Source: Candidatus Gastranaerophilales bacterium | GTDB taxonomy: Bacteria > Cyanobacteriota > Vampirovibrionia > Gastranaerophilales > Gastranaerophilaceae | Direction of reading: 5' to 3' | DNA: 64,000 nt | NCBI GenBank assembly: GCA_947625305.1 | Contig: CANQNW010000010.1 | Location: 1-64,000 of the forward strand | In this document: in pieces, positions 1 to 10,261 of the stretch | Layout: each line of letters begins with the position of its first letter | How positions within the stretch are numbered: the stretch's first letter is position 1 | Position numbers and translations under genes: made by a program | Notes under the pieces: model-generated | Database searches by the model: none | The model's input: only the letters and a program-made list of their open reading frames with translations | What the model was told of the DNA's origin: nothing

Positions 1-2
1 GC

Positions 3-113
3 GAATTTTGCGCAGGCTGAAAGCCGAAGAACGAAAGAGCCGAAGTGACGACAACGAAGTGAAGGAACGGCAGGCTCTAAGTGAGCAAAATTCAAGACAG
101 CGAATTTTGCGCC
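3..113. repeat. GC-rich structured repeat, copy 1 (AAGACAG-terminated)
   Basis: This non-coding stretch is much richer in G+C than its surroundings. A 9-base left arm GAATTTTGC at 3-11 is perfectly complementary to GCAAAATTC at 85-93. It is followed by AAGACAG at 94-100, and then the arm sequence recurs as CGAATTTTGCGC from 101. A second element at 3118-3227 has the same plan with different arm sequences. The left flank lies outside the window, so the boundary is uncertain. Positions 114-237 hold nothing I recognise; they are the AT-rich region downstream of pth. Confidence 0.55.
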
Positions 114-237
114 GGCATAGCCGGTTTAAAGTTTGGCTCTAATATAATTGGAAAGATTTAATATAAATCAGCACAGTGAAACACTTGCCTGAGAGGAAGG
201 AAAGTTAATAAAACTTACGAGAATAAAAAATAAAATC

Positions 238-801
238 TTAATTATATTTGTTTTGAACTTTTACCAAATCACGGCACTCGCAATAATATAAGAATGCATC
301 AACCGATTTAATTAAAGTATTCTTTAGTAATTCCTGTTCATCTTTGGAAAAATTTTGAAGAACATAATCTTCTGACTTCATAAAAGGAGGCTGAGGACCT
401 ATACCGATTTTAAGCCTGTCAAATTCTTGGCTTTGAGCATATTTTATAACCGATTTAATCCCGTTATGACCGCCATCAGAACCTTTTGAACGAAATCTGA
501 TTGTGCCTAAGTTTAAAGAAATATCATCATAAACAACAAATAAATCCGAAATATTTATTTTATAGAAATTTTTCAAAGCAGCTAATGCTTCGCCTGACAG
601 GTTCATATATGTCTGAGGTTTTATAATCCAAATGGTTTCATCATTATAAACAGTTTTACATATAAAAGACTTAAATTTACCTTCAAAAGAAAAATTTCCA
701 TTTAATTTTGAGGCAAGAATATCAGCAAACATAAAGCCTGCATTATGTCTTGTATTAGAATATTTTTCCGTCGGATTACCCAAACACAATAATAATTTCA
801 T
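238..801 (-). CDS. pth: Peptidyl-tRNA hydrolase
   Basis: Cytoplasmic enzyme that cleaves the ester bond of peptidyl-tRNA released from stalled ribosomes, so the tRNA can be reused. The product is 187 aa, the normal size for bacterial Pth. It opens with MKLLLCLGNP, followed by NTRHNAGF, which carries the catalytic His at residue 19. Further on are the substrate-binding YMNLSG and the GGHNGIKS loop. The reading frame can be extended 7 codons upstream to a TTG, but the internal ATG at 801 has a GAGG Shine-Dalgarno about 9 bases before it and matches the family N-terminus. It diverges from the gene at 906. The call is firm. Confidence 0.96.
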   Translation of the reverse strand: MKLLLCLGNPTEKYSNTRHNAGFMFADILASKLNGNFSFEGKFKSFICKTVYNDETIWIIKPQTYMNLSGEALAALKNFYKINISDLFVVYDDISLNLGTIRFRSKGSDGGHNGIKSVIKYAQSQEFDRLKIGIGPQPPFMKSEDYVLQNFSKDEQELLKNTLIKSVDAFLYYCECRDLVKVQNKYN

Positions 802-905
802 GTCATGCTTATCCTCTTTCAAAAATTATCCCACATTTTTAATCTACTTACCAATTAAAAACTTAAATATATGACTAATCATAATAAAAAAGCAGGAGAT
901 TTGTT

Positions 906-1478
906 ATGAGTAAAAGTAATTCAATAGTAAATATGAAAAGCAGTGAAATGCTGTACAATTTTTTAGAAAATACTAATTTACACAAAAAAGACTTTGCACA
1001 AATGATAGGAGTAACACTATCATATGTATATAATCTTATAGATGAAACAATACCGTTTTCAACAAGGAGTACGACATTAGAGCGAATTGCGACCGTAATG
1101 GATATATCACCCGAGGAATTCAGCGAATATAAAATACCGCAAGACCCTATAGTTATTGATGAAACAACAGAATTTTTAAGAGAAAAACAAAAAGAGAAAA
1201 AAATGTCTACGGTACAGCTTTTAAAATCATTTCCGAGAAAACAAAGGTTAGAGATAGTTGATATATTAAGAGGCGCAAGACCAATACCGCTTGATTGGGA
1301 GGCATTAAGTGTTATTGCGCAGGTACTTGATATATCAAAAGAAGAAATGTATGATTTCTGGGAATCAAGATTAAAACAGGTACTGCAAAATGCAGGATTT
1401 AATACGGAAAATAATCAAGGACTTTTAACCTCAATGTTTAACTGTTCAAGAGATTATGTTTACAAAAAAATAAAATAG
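906..1478 (+). CDS. Helix-turn-helix (Cro/CI-like) protein
   Basis: A 190-aa protein with an XRE-like helix-turn-helix at about residues 10-60 (KKDFAQMIGVTLSYVYNLI, then ERIATVMDISPEEF). Two similar short helical repeats follow at about 75-120 and 125-190, each ending in a VLDIS or SRDYVY type segment. It is probably a DNA-binding regulator made of repeated HTH-like units, but I do not recognise a named family. AGGAG lies 6 bases before the ATG. It is divergent from pth across a short AT-rich spacer and its stop lies 2 bases from the stop of the convergent phosphoesterase gene. The target is unknown. Confidence 0.7.
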   Translation: MSKSNSIVNMKSSEMLYNFLENTNLHKKDFAQMIGVTLSYVYNLIDETIPFSTRSTTLERIATVMDISPEEFSEYKIPQDPIVIDETTEFLREKQKEKKMSTVQLLKSFPRKQRLEIVDILRGARPIPLDWEALSVIAQVLDISKEEMYDFWESRLKQVLQNAGFNTENNQGLLTSMFNCSRDYVYKKIK

Positions 1479-1480
1479 AA

Positions 1481-2305
1481 TTAAACTTTAACTTTTGTAA
1501 CAGAAATTTCAACTTTATCCGGAGATTTATAAGAGTTTTCATCATAAATAATTTTAATCATTTGATACGAGTGAGGTATATCTTTAAACGCAGGAGCGCT
1601 TATATGCCTTACTCCGTTATCATCTGTAAGTACTGCCTCCTGATGATAATGTCCGGAGGATATCAATAAAATATTTTTATATTTTTTAATAAGGTTTTGA
1701 TAACTTTCAGTATTGAGCATACTCATCTTATATTCAACTCTGGGCGGAACAAGCGGTGAGTGTTCAAAAATAATAAACATCTTTTTCGGATACTTAATTA
1801 AAAGATTTTCAAGCCAGCTAAGCTGTTCATCAGAGATTTCACCATGTGTTGAAGGAGCGAAGTCTGATGTATCATCCAGTACAACACATATAAAATCCTT
1901 ATTCGGCTTAAAATAATAATATTTTTCATCATTTTTTTGATTAGAGTTAAATGTTGAAACAATATCAAGATAGATATTCTTCTCAAGTCCGCCGAAAGAA
2001 TAGGCATCCTTATCGCCTAAAACGAGGTAATAATCAGAATTTATTGAATGCAGAGCCCGCATAAGACTTATAACATGGGTATCTTTGGATTTATCAACAT
2101 TATCACCCAAAAAAACAACAAAAGAAGGATGTTGCTTTTTTAAAGACAAGGAAAGAAAATATAAATATTTATCCATTTGTTCATCAGGATATAAGTAATG
2201 AATATCACTAACCTGAGCGAACTGAAGTTCCTCAGCAAAAGACAGGCTTTGCGAACTAATCAAAGTAAAAAAAGTAAGCAGTAATATATATAATTTTTTA
2301 AGCAT
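1481..2305 (-). CDS. Secreted calcineurin-like metallophosphoesterase
   Basis: A 274-aa protein with an N-terminal signal peptide of about 24 residues ending LSFA, so it is likely periplasmic or exported. The metal-binding signature of the calcineurin-like superfamily is present in order: SDIHY (~34-38), FLGDNVD (~64-70), LGDKD in place of the usual GNHD (~96-100), FEHSPL (~180-185) and SGHYHQ (~218-223). Asp replaces the usual Asn-His of the third motif, which may change metal coordination. The substrate cannot be told. The start overlaps the upstream small MshEN-like gene by 8 bases, suggesting co-expression. Confidence 0.85.
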   Translation of the reverse strand: MLKKLYILLLTFFTLISSQSLSFAEELQFAQVSDIHYLYPDEQMDKYLYFLSLSLKKQHPSFVVFLGDNVDKSKDTHVISLMRALHSINSDYYLVLGDKDAYSFGGLEKNIYLDIVSTFNSNQKNDEKYYYFKPNKDFICVVLDDTSDFAPSTHGEISDEQLSWLENLLIKYPKKMFIIFEHSPLVPPRVEYKMSMLNTESYQNLIKKYKNILLISSGHYHQEAVLTDDNGVRHISAPAFKDIPHSYQMIKIIYDENSYKSPDKVEISVTKVKV

Positions 2306-2537
2306 TATTGCATCTTTTCTGTAAGTATTTTTGTATTATAAGTGCCTGATTTAAATCTTTTTTTGAAACTACTTTCATAGATAACAAGATTTTACCCATA
2401 GGCATTTTTTTAAATCTTTGAATATCTAAAACCATTGACAAATGAACAAGATTAATCTTACCCGACTCAATTAAAATTTCACCGAGACGCAGATAAGAAA
2501 CATCTGACCAGTCATCAATATCATATAGATTCTTCAT
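2298..2537 (-). CDS. Small MshEN/GspE-N-like domain protein
   Basis: A 79-aa stand-alone protein whose whole length looks like the N-terminal domain of type II secretion/type IV pilus ATPases (GspE/MshE N domain). It has the RLGEILIESGKI pattern at about 17-28, then LVHLSMVLDIQ, a PMGKILLSMKVVS repeat and LNQALIIQ. In the large ATPases this domain can bind c-di-GMP. Here no ATPase follows; the next gene is a secreted phosphoesterase that it overlaps by 8 bases. Domain assignment is by pattern only and function is unknown. Confidence 0.6.
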   Translation of the reverse strand: MKNLYDIDDWSDVSYLRLGEILIESGKINLVHLSMVLDIQRFKKMPMGKILLSMKVVSKKDLNQALIIQKYLQKRCNNA

Positions 2538-2575
2538 ACAGTAATTATATGCAAAATGATAATTTTAATCAAATA

Positions 2576-2830
2576 TTAAGCAAATAAATCAAGCTTATTA
2601 GCACGAGTATCACATTGATGTTCGGGCTTAAGCATAGATGCATCCATTCTGTCTAAACGAGCAACCAATCCATCAGGAGTATTTTGATTTTGCTGCCCCA
2701 TTGGAGAAGATACTTTAGAAGGAGAAAACGGATTTACAGCTTGAGCCCCCTGGCGAGAATAATTACCGCCAAAAGCCGGCTGTGCATTTTTATTTTGATA
2801 ACCAAATAAACTTAAACTTTGAATTGCCAT
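2576..2830 (-). CDS. Small protein with N-terminal PAFGG motif, function unknown
   Basis: An 84-aa low-complexity protein rich in Gln, Asn, Ser and Pro, with no membrane segment or signal peptide. Residues 18-22 read PAFGG, close to the Pro-x-Phe motif near residue 15 of the proteins at 56390 and 57511. A GGAG-type ribosome binding site (AGGAGATAAT) precedes the ATG, which supports a real gene. The C-terminal part (residues 50-84) has a possible amphipathic helix (LVARLDRMDASML). I recognise no family. Confidence 0.55.
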   Translation of the reverse strand: MAIQSLSLFGYQNKNAQPAFGGNYSRQGAQAVNPFSPSKVSSPMGQQNQNTPDGLVARLDRMDASMLKPEHQCDTRANKLDLFA

Positions 2831-2936
2831 TTATTATCTCCTGTATATCATATATATAAAGTTTAAAATTGATAAAAAATTGCTCAAAATTTAAAAAATA
2901 TTTACAATTGTAACAAAAGAGTTTAAAAAATTTTTG

Positions 2937-2965
2937 TTGAAATAAAAAATTTATATGGTTAAATA
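2937..2965 (+). promoter_or_regulatory. Putative promoter of tRNA-Arg(TCT)
   Basis: TTGAAA at 2937-2942 and TAAATA at 2960-2965 are 17 bases apart, and the tRNA begins 10 bases after the -10 box. The match is moderate in a very AT-rich region, so it could be chance. Confidence 0.35.
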
Positions 2966-2974
2966 AAAAAGTAA

Positions 2975-3035
<61 letters not shown>

Positions 3036-3048
<13 letters not shown>

Positions 3049-3309
3049 TTTTTTGTGTTTATTTATTATTTAATATACGCGATGAGAACGCAAGGCGAAG
3101 CCTTCTTTCGTTCGAGCGGATTTGCGGACGGACGGCACGAAGTAAGTCCGGATAGCGAACAGATTGAGTTGACAGGCACGAAGTGCTGAAAACGAAACTC
3201 TGTGAGCGCAGAGCAAATCCAAGACAGCGCGCCGGGCGTATTTTTTGTGTTTATTTATTATTTAATATATGCGATGAGAACGCAAGGCGAAGCCTTCTTT
3301 CGTTCGAGC
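3036..3309. repeat. 82-bp direct repeats flanking a 110-bp structured element (copy 2)
   Basis: Positions 3036-3117 and 3228-3309 are the same 82 bases with one mismatch (C at 3078, T at 3270). The repeat starts inside the T-arm of tRNA-Arg. Exactly between the repeats lies a GC-rich 110-bp insert (3118-3227). It begins with the arm GGATTTGC (3118-3125), ends with the complementary arm GCAAATCC (3213-3220) and finishes with AAGACAG (3221-3227), the same ending as copy 1 at 94-100. A tandem duplication plus insertion, or a site-specific insertion, could produce this. Positions 3310-3417 are AT-rich and hold no recognisable feature. Confidence 0.75.
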
Positions 3310-3417
3310 AAAAATATAAAAATTCACACACAAAAGTCATTAAGTTCTCTTTGAAACTAATGACCCGTTTATATAAATCTATAAATATATTATTTAAAGA
3401 TATTAAAAGATTAGTTT

Positions 3418-4527
3418 TTACCCCCCCCCGAGGCCAATATACAGGAATTCAGGGAGTTCTTTTTCTATATATTTAATAGCCGATTGATTTTCAAAATTTT
3501 TATATATTCCAATATTTTGTTTTGAATACTCAGGAACAAAATATTCTTTCCTTTTCGTATGATTTATTTCATCCAATTGTAAAAATCCATTTATTTTTTC
3601 AGAAGTTTCTTCGTAATTTAAAACGAAGTCTTCAAACCTTATAATTAATTTATTTTTATAATCATCGTCAATATAAGTTTTTATACCATTATTGCGGAAC
3701 CATTTTATAAAAGTTTCAGTATCTTTTGGTATACAATTTAATTTATCTCGAAAACCTTGAGCATAAACATCTCTGGGATCTCTATAAGAACAAATAAATT
3801 TATAATCACCAACATAATCTGATTTTCTTTGAAGTTCCGAAACACTTGACGAAAGAACATGATCAAGAACAAGAAAATCTTTAGAGTTAATTGTTTTTAA
3901 AAAGGATATAATATACTCCTTGGCAATTTTTCTATATTCATCTATTGTTAAAGGTTTCAGATAGTATATATATTTCATTCTATGTCTTACATTTTTGCAA
4001 AGTTCAGAGCCTATATTTGCAAATTTTTTTCCGCTATAATTAAAATTTAGTTGTTTTAGAAATCCGGGGAAAGGGATTTTGTAATCAACTAATTTATCCA
4101 CAAACTCTAAGGTCAATTTCCAATATTCATCATTGTACATTCCGCCAAGCCTATAACAATTTTCAGCAATATGCAAAAATAATTTAACAGCATAATCTTT
4201 ATGCAGAAAATTAGATGAATTAATAATTTCATTTTCTAACCACATAATTCCGCCAAGATCACAAATAAAACCAATTTCCAGATTTTGATTTTCCTCTATG
4301 CCTTTACCGGCTTGAGAAAATGCCATATCATGATGTCCAAGGATTGTAGTATTTGAAAATTCGGAAAGGTAATCTATAACAGCACCGCTCCCGCTATATC
4401 CAAACCCTGTAATACATACCAAATTTTTATATGTACTTAACGGTTTATTATAAGGAACAGACCAATCTTTGAATAAATTTATATTTTTTAATTTATTGAT
4501 TAGCTCTTGACCTTTTCTTATATGCAT
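3418..4527 (-). CDS. Sulfotransferase-like protein with G9 tract at its 3' end
   Basis: A 369-aa protein with the two landmarks of the PAPS-dependent sulfotransferase fold: a P-loop-like 5'-phosphosulfate loop GFGYSGSGA at 41-49 and a 3'-phosphate motif SYRDPRDVY at 247-255. Such enzymes transfer sulfate to glycans or small molecules; the acceptor here is unknown. There is no signal peptide. The frame ends in Leu-Gly-Gly-Gly-stop, encoded by nine G residues directly before TAA. One extra G would extend the protein by roughly 55 codons into the downstream repeat; one fewer would end it two codons later. The tract is very unusual in this AT-rich DNA and may be a phase-variable switch or an assembly error. 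Confidence 0.75.
   Translation of the reverse strand: MHIRKGQELINKLKNINLFKDWSVPYNKPLSTYKNLVCITGFGYSGSGAVIDYLSEFSNTTILGHHDMAFSQAGKGIEENQNLEIGFICDLGGIMWLENEIINSSNFLHKDYAVKLFLHIAENCYRLGGMYNDEYWKLTLEFVDKLVDYKIPFPGFLKQLNFNYSGKKFANIGSELCKNVRHRMKYIYYLKPLTIDEYRKIAKEYIISFLKTINSKDFLVLDHVLSSSVSELQRKSDYVGDYKFICSYRDPRDVYAQGFRDKLNCIPKDTETFIKWFRNNGIKTYIDDDYKNKLIIRFEDFVLNYEETSEKINGFLQLDEINHTKRKEYFVPEYSKQNIGIYKNFENQSAIKYIEKELPEFLYIGLGGG
3421..3429 (-). repeat. Homopolymer tract of nine G (C on the + strand)
   Basis: Nine consecutive C on the + strand overlap the last codons of the sulfotransferase-like gene. Runs of this length are typical sites of slipped-strand mutation. I saw no other G/C run of this length in the window. 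Confidence 0.9.
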
Positions 4528-4538
4528 ATTTTCTTAAA

Positions 4539-4778
4539 TTACCTTCCGTTATGTACGGTGCCAAGAGCGTTTCTTCTTACTACTTTGCTATTTTGCTCTT
4601 CTATTGTAAGTACTCCGCCGTCATTAATTTCATTATGAGCTTCAGGTACATAGTTTTGTTGATATTCAACATCACCTTTAATCCCGTTAAAGAAATTAGC
4701 TACAGGCGCAAACCAATTATTTTGTACTGCAAAATATACAACAGCAACTACACATAACCAGAACAATATTCTACCCAT
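4539..4778 (-). CDS. Small single-pass membrane protein
   Basis: A 79-aa protein with one membrane segment at about residues 3-20 (MGRILFWLCVVAVVYFAV) followed by a polar tail that ends in basic residues (VVRRNALG). The ATG at 4778 is preceded by AAGGTGG at a good distance; the longer reading from an upstream GTG would bury this Shine-Dalgarno. The protein probably has its tail on one side of the inner membrane. No family recognised. It lies 11 bases upstream of the sulfotransferase-like gene on the same strand and may be co-transcribed. Confidence 0.6.
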   Translation of the reverse strand: MGRILFWLCVVAVVYFAVQNNWFAPVANFFNGIKGDVEYQQNYVPEAHNEINDGGVLTIEEQNSKVVRRNALGTVHNGR

Positions 4779-4900
4779 ATACACCACCTTATATGCTTAT
4801 ATTCCTACATTACAAGGGTATATTATTTTATAAAAAATGTCAAATTATTTTTGATTAATTATAGATTTTTACATTTAATAAGAATTTATAATTTTAAGTC

Positions 4901-6268
4901 TCAAATCAAGACTTTTATTTTCTTTTTATTTTTTAAAAAATCAAGATGTTCTTTTTTAATTACTTCACCCGGAATCAAAATAGGAATACCGGGAGGATAG
5001 TCGGATATAAGTTCCATTGAAACTCTTGAAAGTGCATATTTCAATTCAATTTCTTTATATGGCATTCCCCAAACCAAAGCGGGGGTATATTTAACTCGTG
5101 GTTCAACAGGAGTGAAAATATTATAATCTTCTTCATCTTCTGTTATTTTTATATTATTTGAGCAAATTTCAACTAATGCTTTTTCTAATTTTTTAAGTTT
5201 AGTTTTTGTTGTACCTATTCCTGTTAAAAATAAAACAGATTTTTCATTTGCAAGTTCATCTTCAATATTATATTTTTCAAACAATATATCAGAAAGTTCA
5301 TATCCGGACATATTTGTAACTTTAACCAGAATTTTTGTAACATCATTATTATATGAAAAGACTTCCAGATTAGGAACGGTTCTAAGAGTTCTAATCATTC
5401 TGTTTATATTTTTTACCAATTGAGATAATTCAAGTTTTCCCTTTTCCGAGTTCAAATAATTGACAGTACCTTCTATATTTAAAAGTAAAGGATAAGAAGG
5501 AGAGGTTGTTGTAATTAAATTTAATGATTGCTGAACCAATTTAGGGTCAATATCAGATTCAAGTCCTATATGAAGCAAAGCGGAGGGATTTAATGCACCT
5601 GCTGTTTTATGAAGAGATTGAACAACAATATCAGCCCCCTGAAGCAAGGCAGGAGTACCAAGTGCTTTATGAAAGTTCCATAATGCGCCGTGCGCTTCAT
5701 CAACCAGAAGTTTAACATTATGTTTTCTGCATATATCACTAATGGCTTGAACATCAGAAAGCAAGCCTTCATAGGTCGGATTGGTCATTATAAATAGTTT
5801 AATATCTCTGTTTCTTGATAATGTTTCATCAAGATAATCAATATTTACCTGTTCGTATATTCCCCAATCTCTGTTATAATGAGGCATTAGCCAAATCGGA
5901 ACAGCCCCTGTTATAACTAAGCCGTTATAAACAGATTTATGACAATTTCTTGTTATAAGCACCTTATCGTTTCTTGATAATATTGCATTCATTCCGGCTA
6001 TTGTACCTGAGGTTGAACCGTTCGTAAGGAAAAATGTAGCTTTTGAATTATATATATGTGAAGCATTATCTTGCGCCTGTTTAATAATTCCTATAGGGTT
6101 AGCAAGATTATCAGCGCCTTCTATCTCGGAATAATCGCATGAAAAGAATTTTCGACCAAGCATATTAATTACTTCAGGTGCTCCGCCTTTTCCCTGATTA
6201 TGAGAAGGTGTCGTAAATAATGTTCTGTTTATTTTCTTAATTTTTTTTATAAATTTTATTATAGACAT
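4901..6268 (-). CDS. Orn/Lys/Arg-type PLP decarboxylase
   Basis: A 455-aa fold-type I PLP enzyme of the Orn/Lys/Arg decarboxylase major-domain family, which makes polyamine precursors. The cofactor site is clear: FLTNGSTSG (~80-88), the aspartate motif VDEAHGA (189-195) and the Schiff-base Lys221 in SLHKTAGAL. The C-terminal part carries the SDYPPGIPILIPGE motif typical of this family. Length matches the shorter Gram-positive/cyanobacterial type without a wing domain. Whether the substrate is arginine, lysine or ornithine cannot be decided from sequence alone. It is divergent from ligA. Confidence 0.88.
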   Translation of the reverse strand: MSIIKFIKKIKKINRTLFTTPSHNQGKGGAPEVINMLGRKFFSCDYSEIEGADNLANPIGIIKQAQDNASHIYNSKATFFLTNGSTSGTIAGMNAILSRNDKVLITRNCHKSVYNGLVITGAVPIWLMPHYNRDWGIYEQVNIDYLDETLSRNRDIKLFIMTNPTYEGLLSDVQAISDICRKHNVKLLVDEAHGALWNFHKALGTPALLQGADIVVQSLHKTAGALNPSALLHIGLESDIDPKLVQQSLNLITTTSPSYPLLLNIEGTVNYLNSEKGKLELSQLVKNINRMIRTLRTVPNLEVFSYNNDVTKILVKVTNMSGYELSDILFEKYNIEDELANEKSVLFLTGIGTTKTKLKKLEKALVEICSNNIKITEDEEDYNIFTPVEPRVKYTPALVWGMPYKEIELKYALSRVSMELISDYPPGIPILIPGEVIKKEHLDFLKNKKKIKVLI

Positions 6269-6323
6269 ATACTTTTATTATAAAATGAAATAATAACAAG
6301 TACAATTTTATTAACTTGTGTGA

Positions 6324-8329
<2,006 letters not shown>

Positions 8330-8330
<1 letters not shown>

Positions 8331-8752
8331 TGAACAGAAATTTTAAAGTTATAACAATAAACGGCATTAGAGGAATGATAACCCTTGTTTTTATAGTTTT
8401 AGGGCTTATAGCAGGTTTTGTAATATCTCCCGGATGGGCTTGTATGCAAATCTGGAATCATATATTTGAAGAATCAAATACAATTGCAATGATGAATTTA
8501 TTTGAAGGAATAATACTATGGGCAATTATCGCTCTTGTATTATATGCGGTAAATAACCGAAAACCATTGATAGGTTTCGGCTCATATCAAGGTTTATCTC
8601 CCGAACAAATAAAAGAAATTATGCAAAGAGCAAGACAAAGCGAAGTATTTAATACTGTTAAAGATTTTGAAATTATGAAAAAAGAAACGGTTGAAAATAA
8701 AGAACAGGCTCAAGAAAATTCTGAAGCCACACCTGAAGAACAAAGGAGATAA
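8330..8752 (+). CDS. Two-pass membrane protein, unknown
   Basis: A 140-aa protein with two hydrophobic segments, about residues 16-40 (MITLVFIVLGLIAGFVISPG) and 60-80 (IILWAIIALVLYAV). A charged, Glu/Gln-rich C-terminal tail follows and is probably cytoplasmic. It starts by TAATG overlap with ligA and ends one base before the ATG of the SIMPL gene, so the three are probably one transcript. I recognise no named family. Confidence 0.7.
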
Positions 8753-8753
8753 C

Positions 8754-9497
8754 ATGAAAAAAAATTTAATTATATTTTCAATTTGTCTTGGACTTATATT
8801 AACATACTCAAATATTAATGCTTTTGCCCATGAACCGGTACAAGATAAAGGATATATATCTTTAAGCGGTGAAAGAACAAAAGAAGTCGAACCCAATCTG
8901 GCAAAAATCACATTTGCAGTTGAAAATACTGCACAGAGCGCACAAAAAGCAGCCGAAGAAAATAATAATACTTCTAATAAAATTATTACGGCATTAAAAG
9001 CAATAACAAATGCCCAAACTGATGTTATAAAAACATCTAATTTTTCTATATCTCCAATATATTCTTCCTCATCCTCAGGGAAAAGAGAAATTAAAAGTTA
9101 TTCGGCAGTTAATTCAGTCACCGTTCAAACAAAAGATATTTCAAAAGTTTCAAAATTAATTGATACTGCTATAGCAAACGGGGCAAACAGAACAAATAAT
9201 TTATACTACACTTTTGAAAATAATAACAGTATATGTAATGAACTTTATCCCGAAATATTAAAAGAATTAAAAAATAACGCACAAACAATAGCTGCTGCAG
9301 GCGGTTCCGCCGTTACGGGCATAAAACATATAAATGCATCATGTAATACCGATATGGCAATATCCAACGGAAGATTTTACAGTGCAAAAGCAATGATGGC
9401 AGATGGTGCTGCAGTTGAAAATTCAGTTTCAACTCCCGTGGAATCAGGTAAAGTAAAAGTCAGAGTTTACGTTAATGTTGATTTTTATTTAAAGTAA
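8754..9497 (+). CDS. SIMPL (DUF541) domain periplasmic protein
   Basis: A 247-aa exported protein with a signal peptide of about 23 residues (ending NINAFA). The SIMPL fold follows: LSGERTKEVEPNLAKITFAVE at the start of the domain, an Ala/Asn-rich helix, then YSAVNSVTVQTKDISKVSKLID. Members resemble BP26/OMP28 and are linked to envelope stress; no enzymatic role is established. The ATG at 8754 has AAAGGAG before it; the longer upstream reading lies inside the previous gene and was rejected. The last 9 bases overlap the convergent DJ-1-like gene. Confidence 0.85.
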   Translation: MKKNLIIFSICLGLILTYSNINAFAHEPVQDKGYISLSGERTKEVEPNLAKITFAVENTAQSAQKAAEENNNTSNKIITALKAITNAQTDVIKTSNFSISPIYSSSSSGKREIKSYSAVNSVTVQTKDISKVSKLIDTAIANGANRTNNLYYTFENNNSICNELYPEILKELKNNAQTIAAAGGSAVTGIKHINASCNTDMAISNGRFYSAKAMMADGAAVENSVSTPVESGKVKVRVYVNVDFYLK

Positions 9498-10145
9498 TGA
9501 AATAACAGCCTCTGCGGTAAGCAAAGCGGAATTTTGATTTTGTCCCGTTATTATATTTTCTGAAATTTCAACGTGTTCACTCCAAGGCTTATGTTCAATA
9601 AAATCAGCCCCCAGTTCTTTTACCTTATTTTCCAAAGAAAACGGCATAAATTCCGTCATTTTAACAATTTTTTCTTCTTTATCGGTAAAACAAGTCACAT
9701 GTTTATATTTTAAGATTGAGTCATTATTTTCATTTTTTGCATTAATAAGCCCCGCAATACCATGGCAGACCGCCGATATTATTTTTTTATTTTTATACAT
9801 GTATTCAACAATTTCGGTTAATTTATTATCATAAGCCAAATCAAACATAGGCCCATGTCCGCCGGGGATAAATAAAGCATCAAAATCTTTATAATCAACA
9901 TCAGATAACATTTGAGTAATTTTTAAATATTTTGCGGTTTCATCCCATTCCATAGGATTTGAACAAGAAAGGCTGTTCTCATCAATTGGCGAAATACCGC
10001 CTTTAGGTGATGCAGCAGTAATTTCATAACCTGTTGCTTGAAAAGCTAAAAACGGCACTGCAAACTCTTCAAGCCAAACTCCCGTATGGATATTTTCATT
10101 TATTTCAGAAAAGTTTGTAACAACAAATAAAATTTTTTTAGTCAT
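9489..10145 (-). CDS. DJ-1/PfpI family (Hsp31-like) protein
   Basis: A 218-aa class I glutamine-amidotransferase-like protein of the DJ-1/PfpI superfamily. The nucleophile elbow SAVCHGIAG puts Cys127 next to His128, with a likely partner Glu at 26-27 (WLEEF), and FIPGGHGPMFDLA (~92-104) forms the oxyanion region. This arrangement is closest to Hsp31/YDR533C-type proteins, which act as glyoxalases or chaperones. Which activity applies cannot be told. It is monocistronic and convergent with the SIMPL gene. Confidence 0.85.
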   Translation of the reverse strand: MTKKILFVVTNFSEINENIHTGVWLEEFAVPFLAFQATGYEITAASPKGGISPIDENSLSCSNPMEWDETAKYLKITQMLSDVDYKDFDALFIPGGHGPMFDLAYDNKLTEIVEYMYKNKKIISAVCHGIAGLINAKNENNDSILKYKHVTCFTDKEEKIVKMTEFMPFSLENKVKELGADFIEHKPWSEHVEISENIITGQNQNSALLTAEAVISLL

Positions 10146-10261
10146 TTTTAATCCTTTTTTTTAATTTATTTAATAAAAAGATTAATTAAAATAACTGAAT
10201 ATCTATATTTTCAAAATAATATAATCAGCAAAAAAATATATATTTATGTTTTATAGAAAAT

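Noticed and set aside
3183-3476. 97-aa reading frame on the + strand across the repeat
   Set aside because: It is built from the direct-repeat and AT-rich DNA, has no ribosome site and ends on the C tract of the opposite gene.
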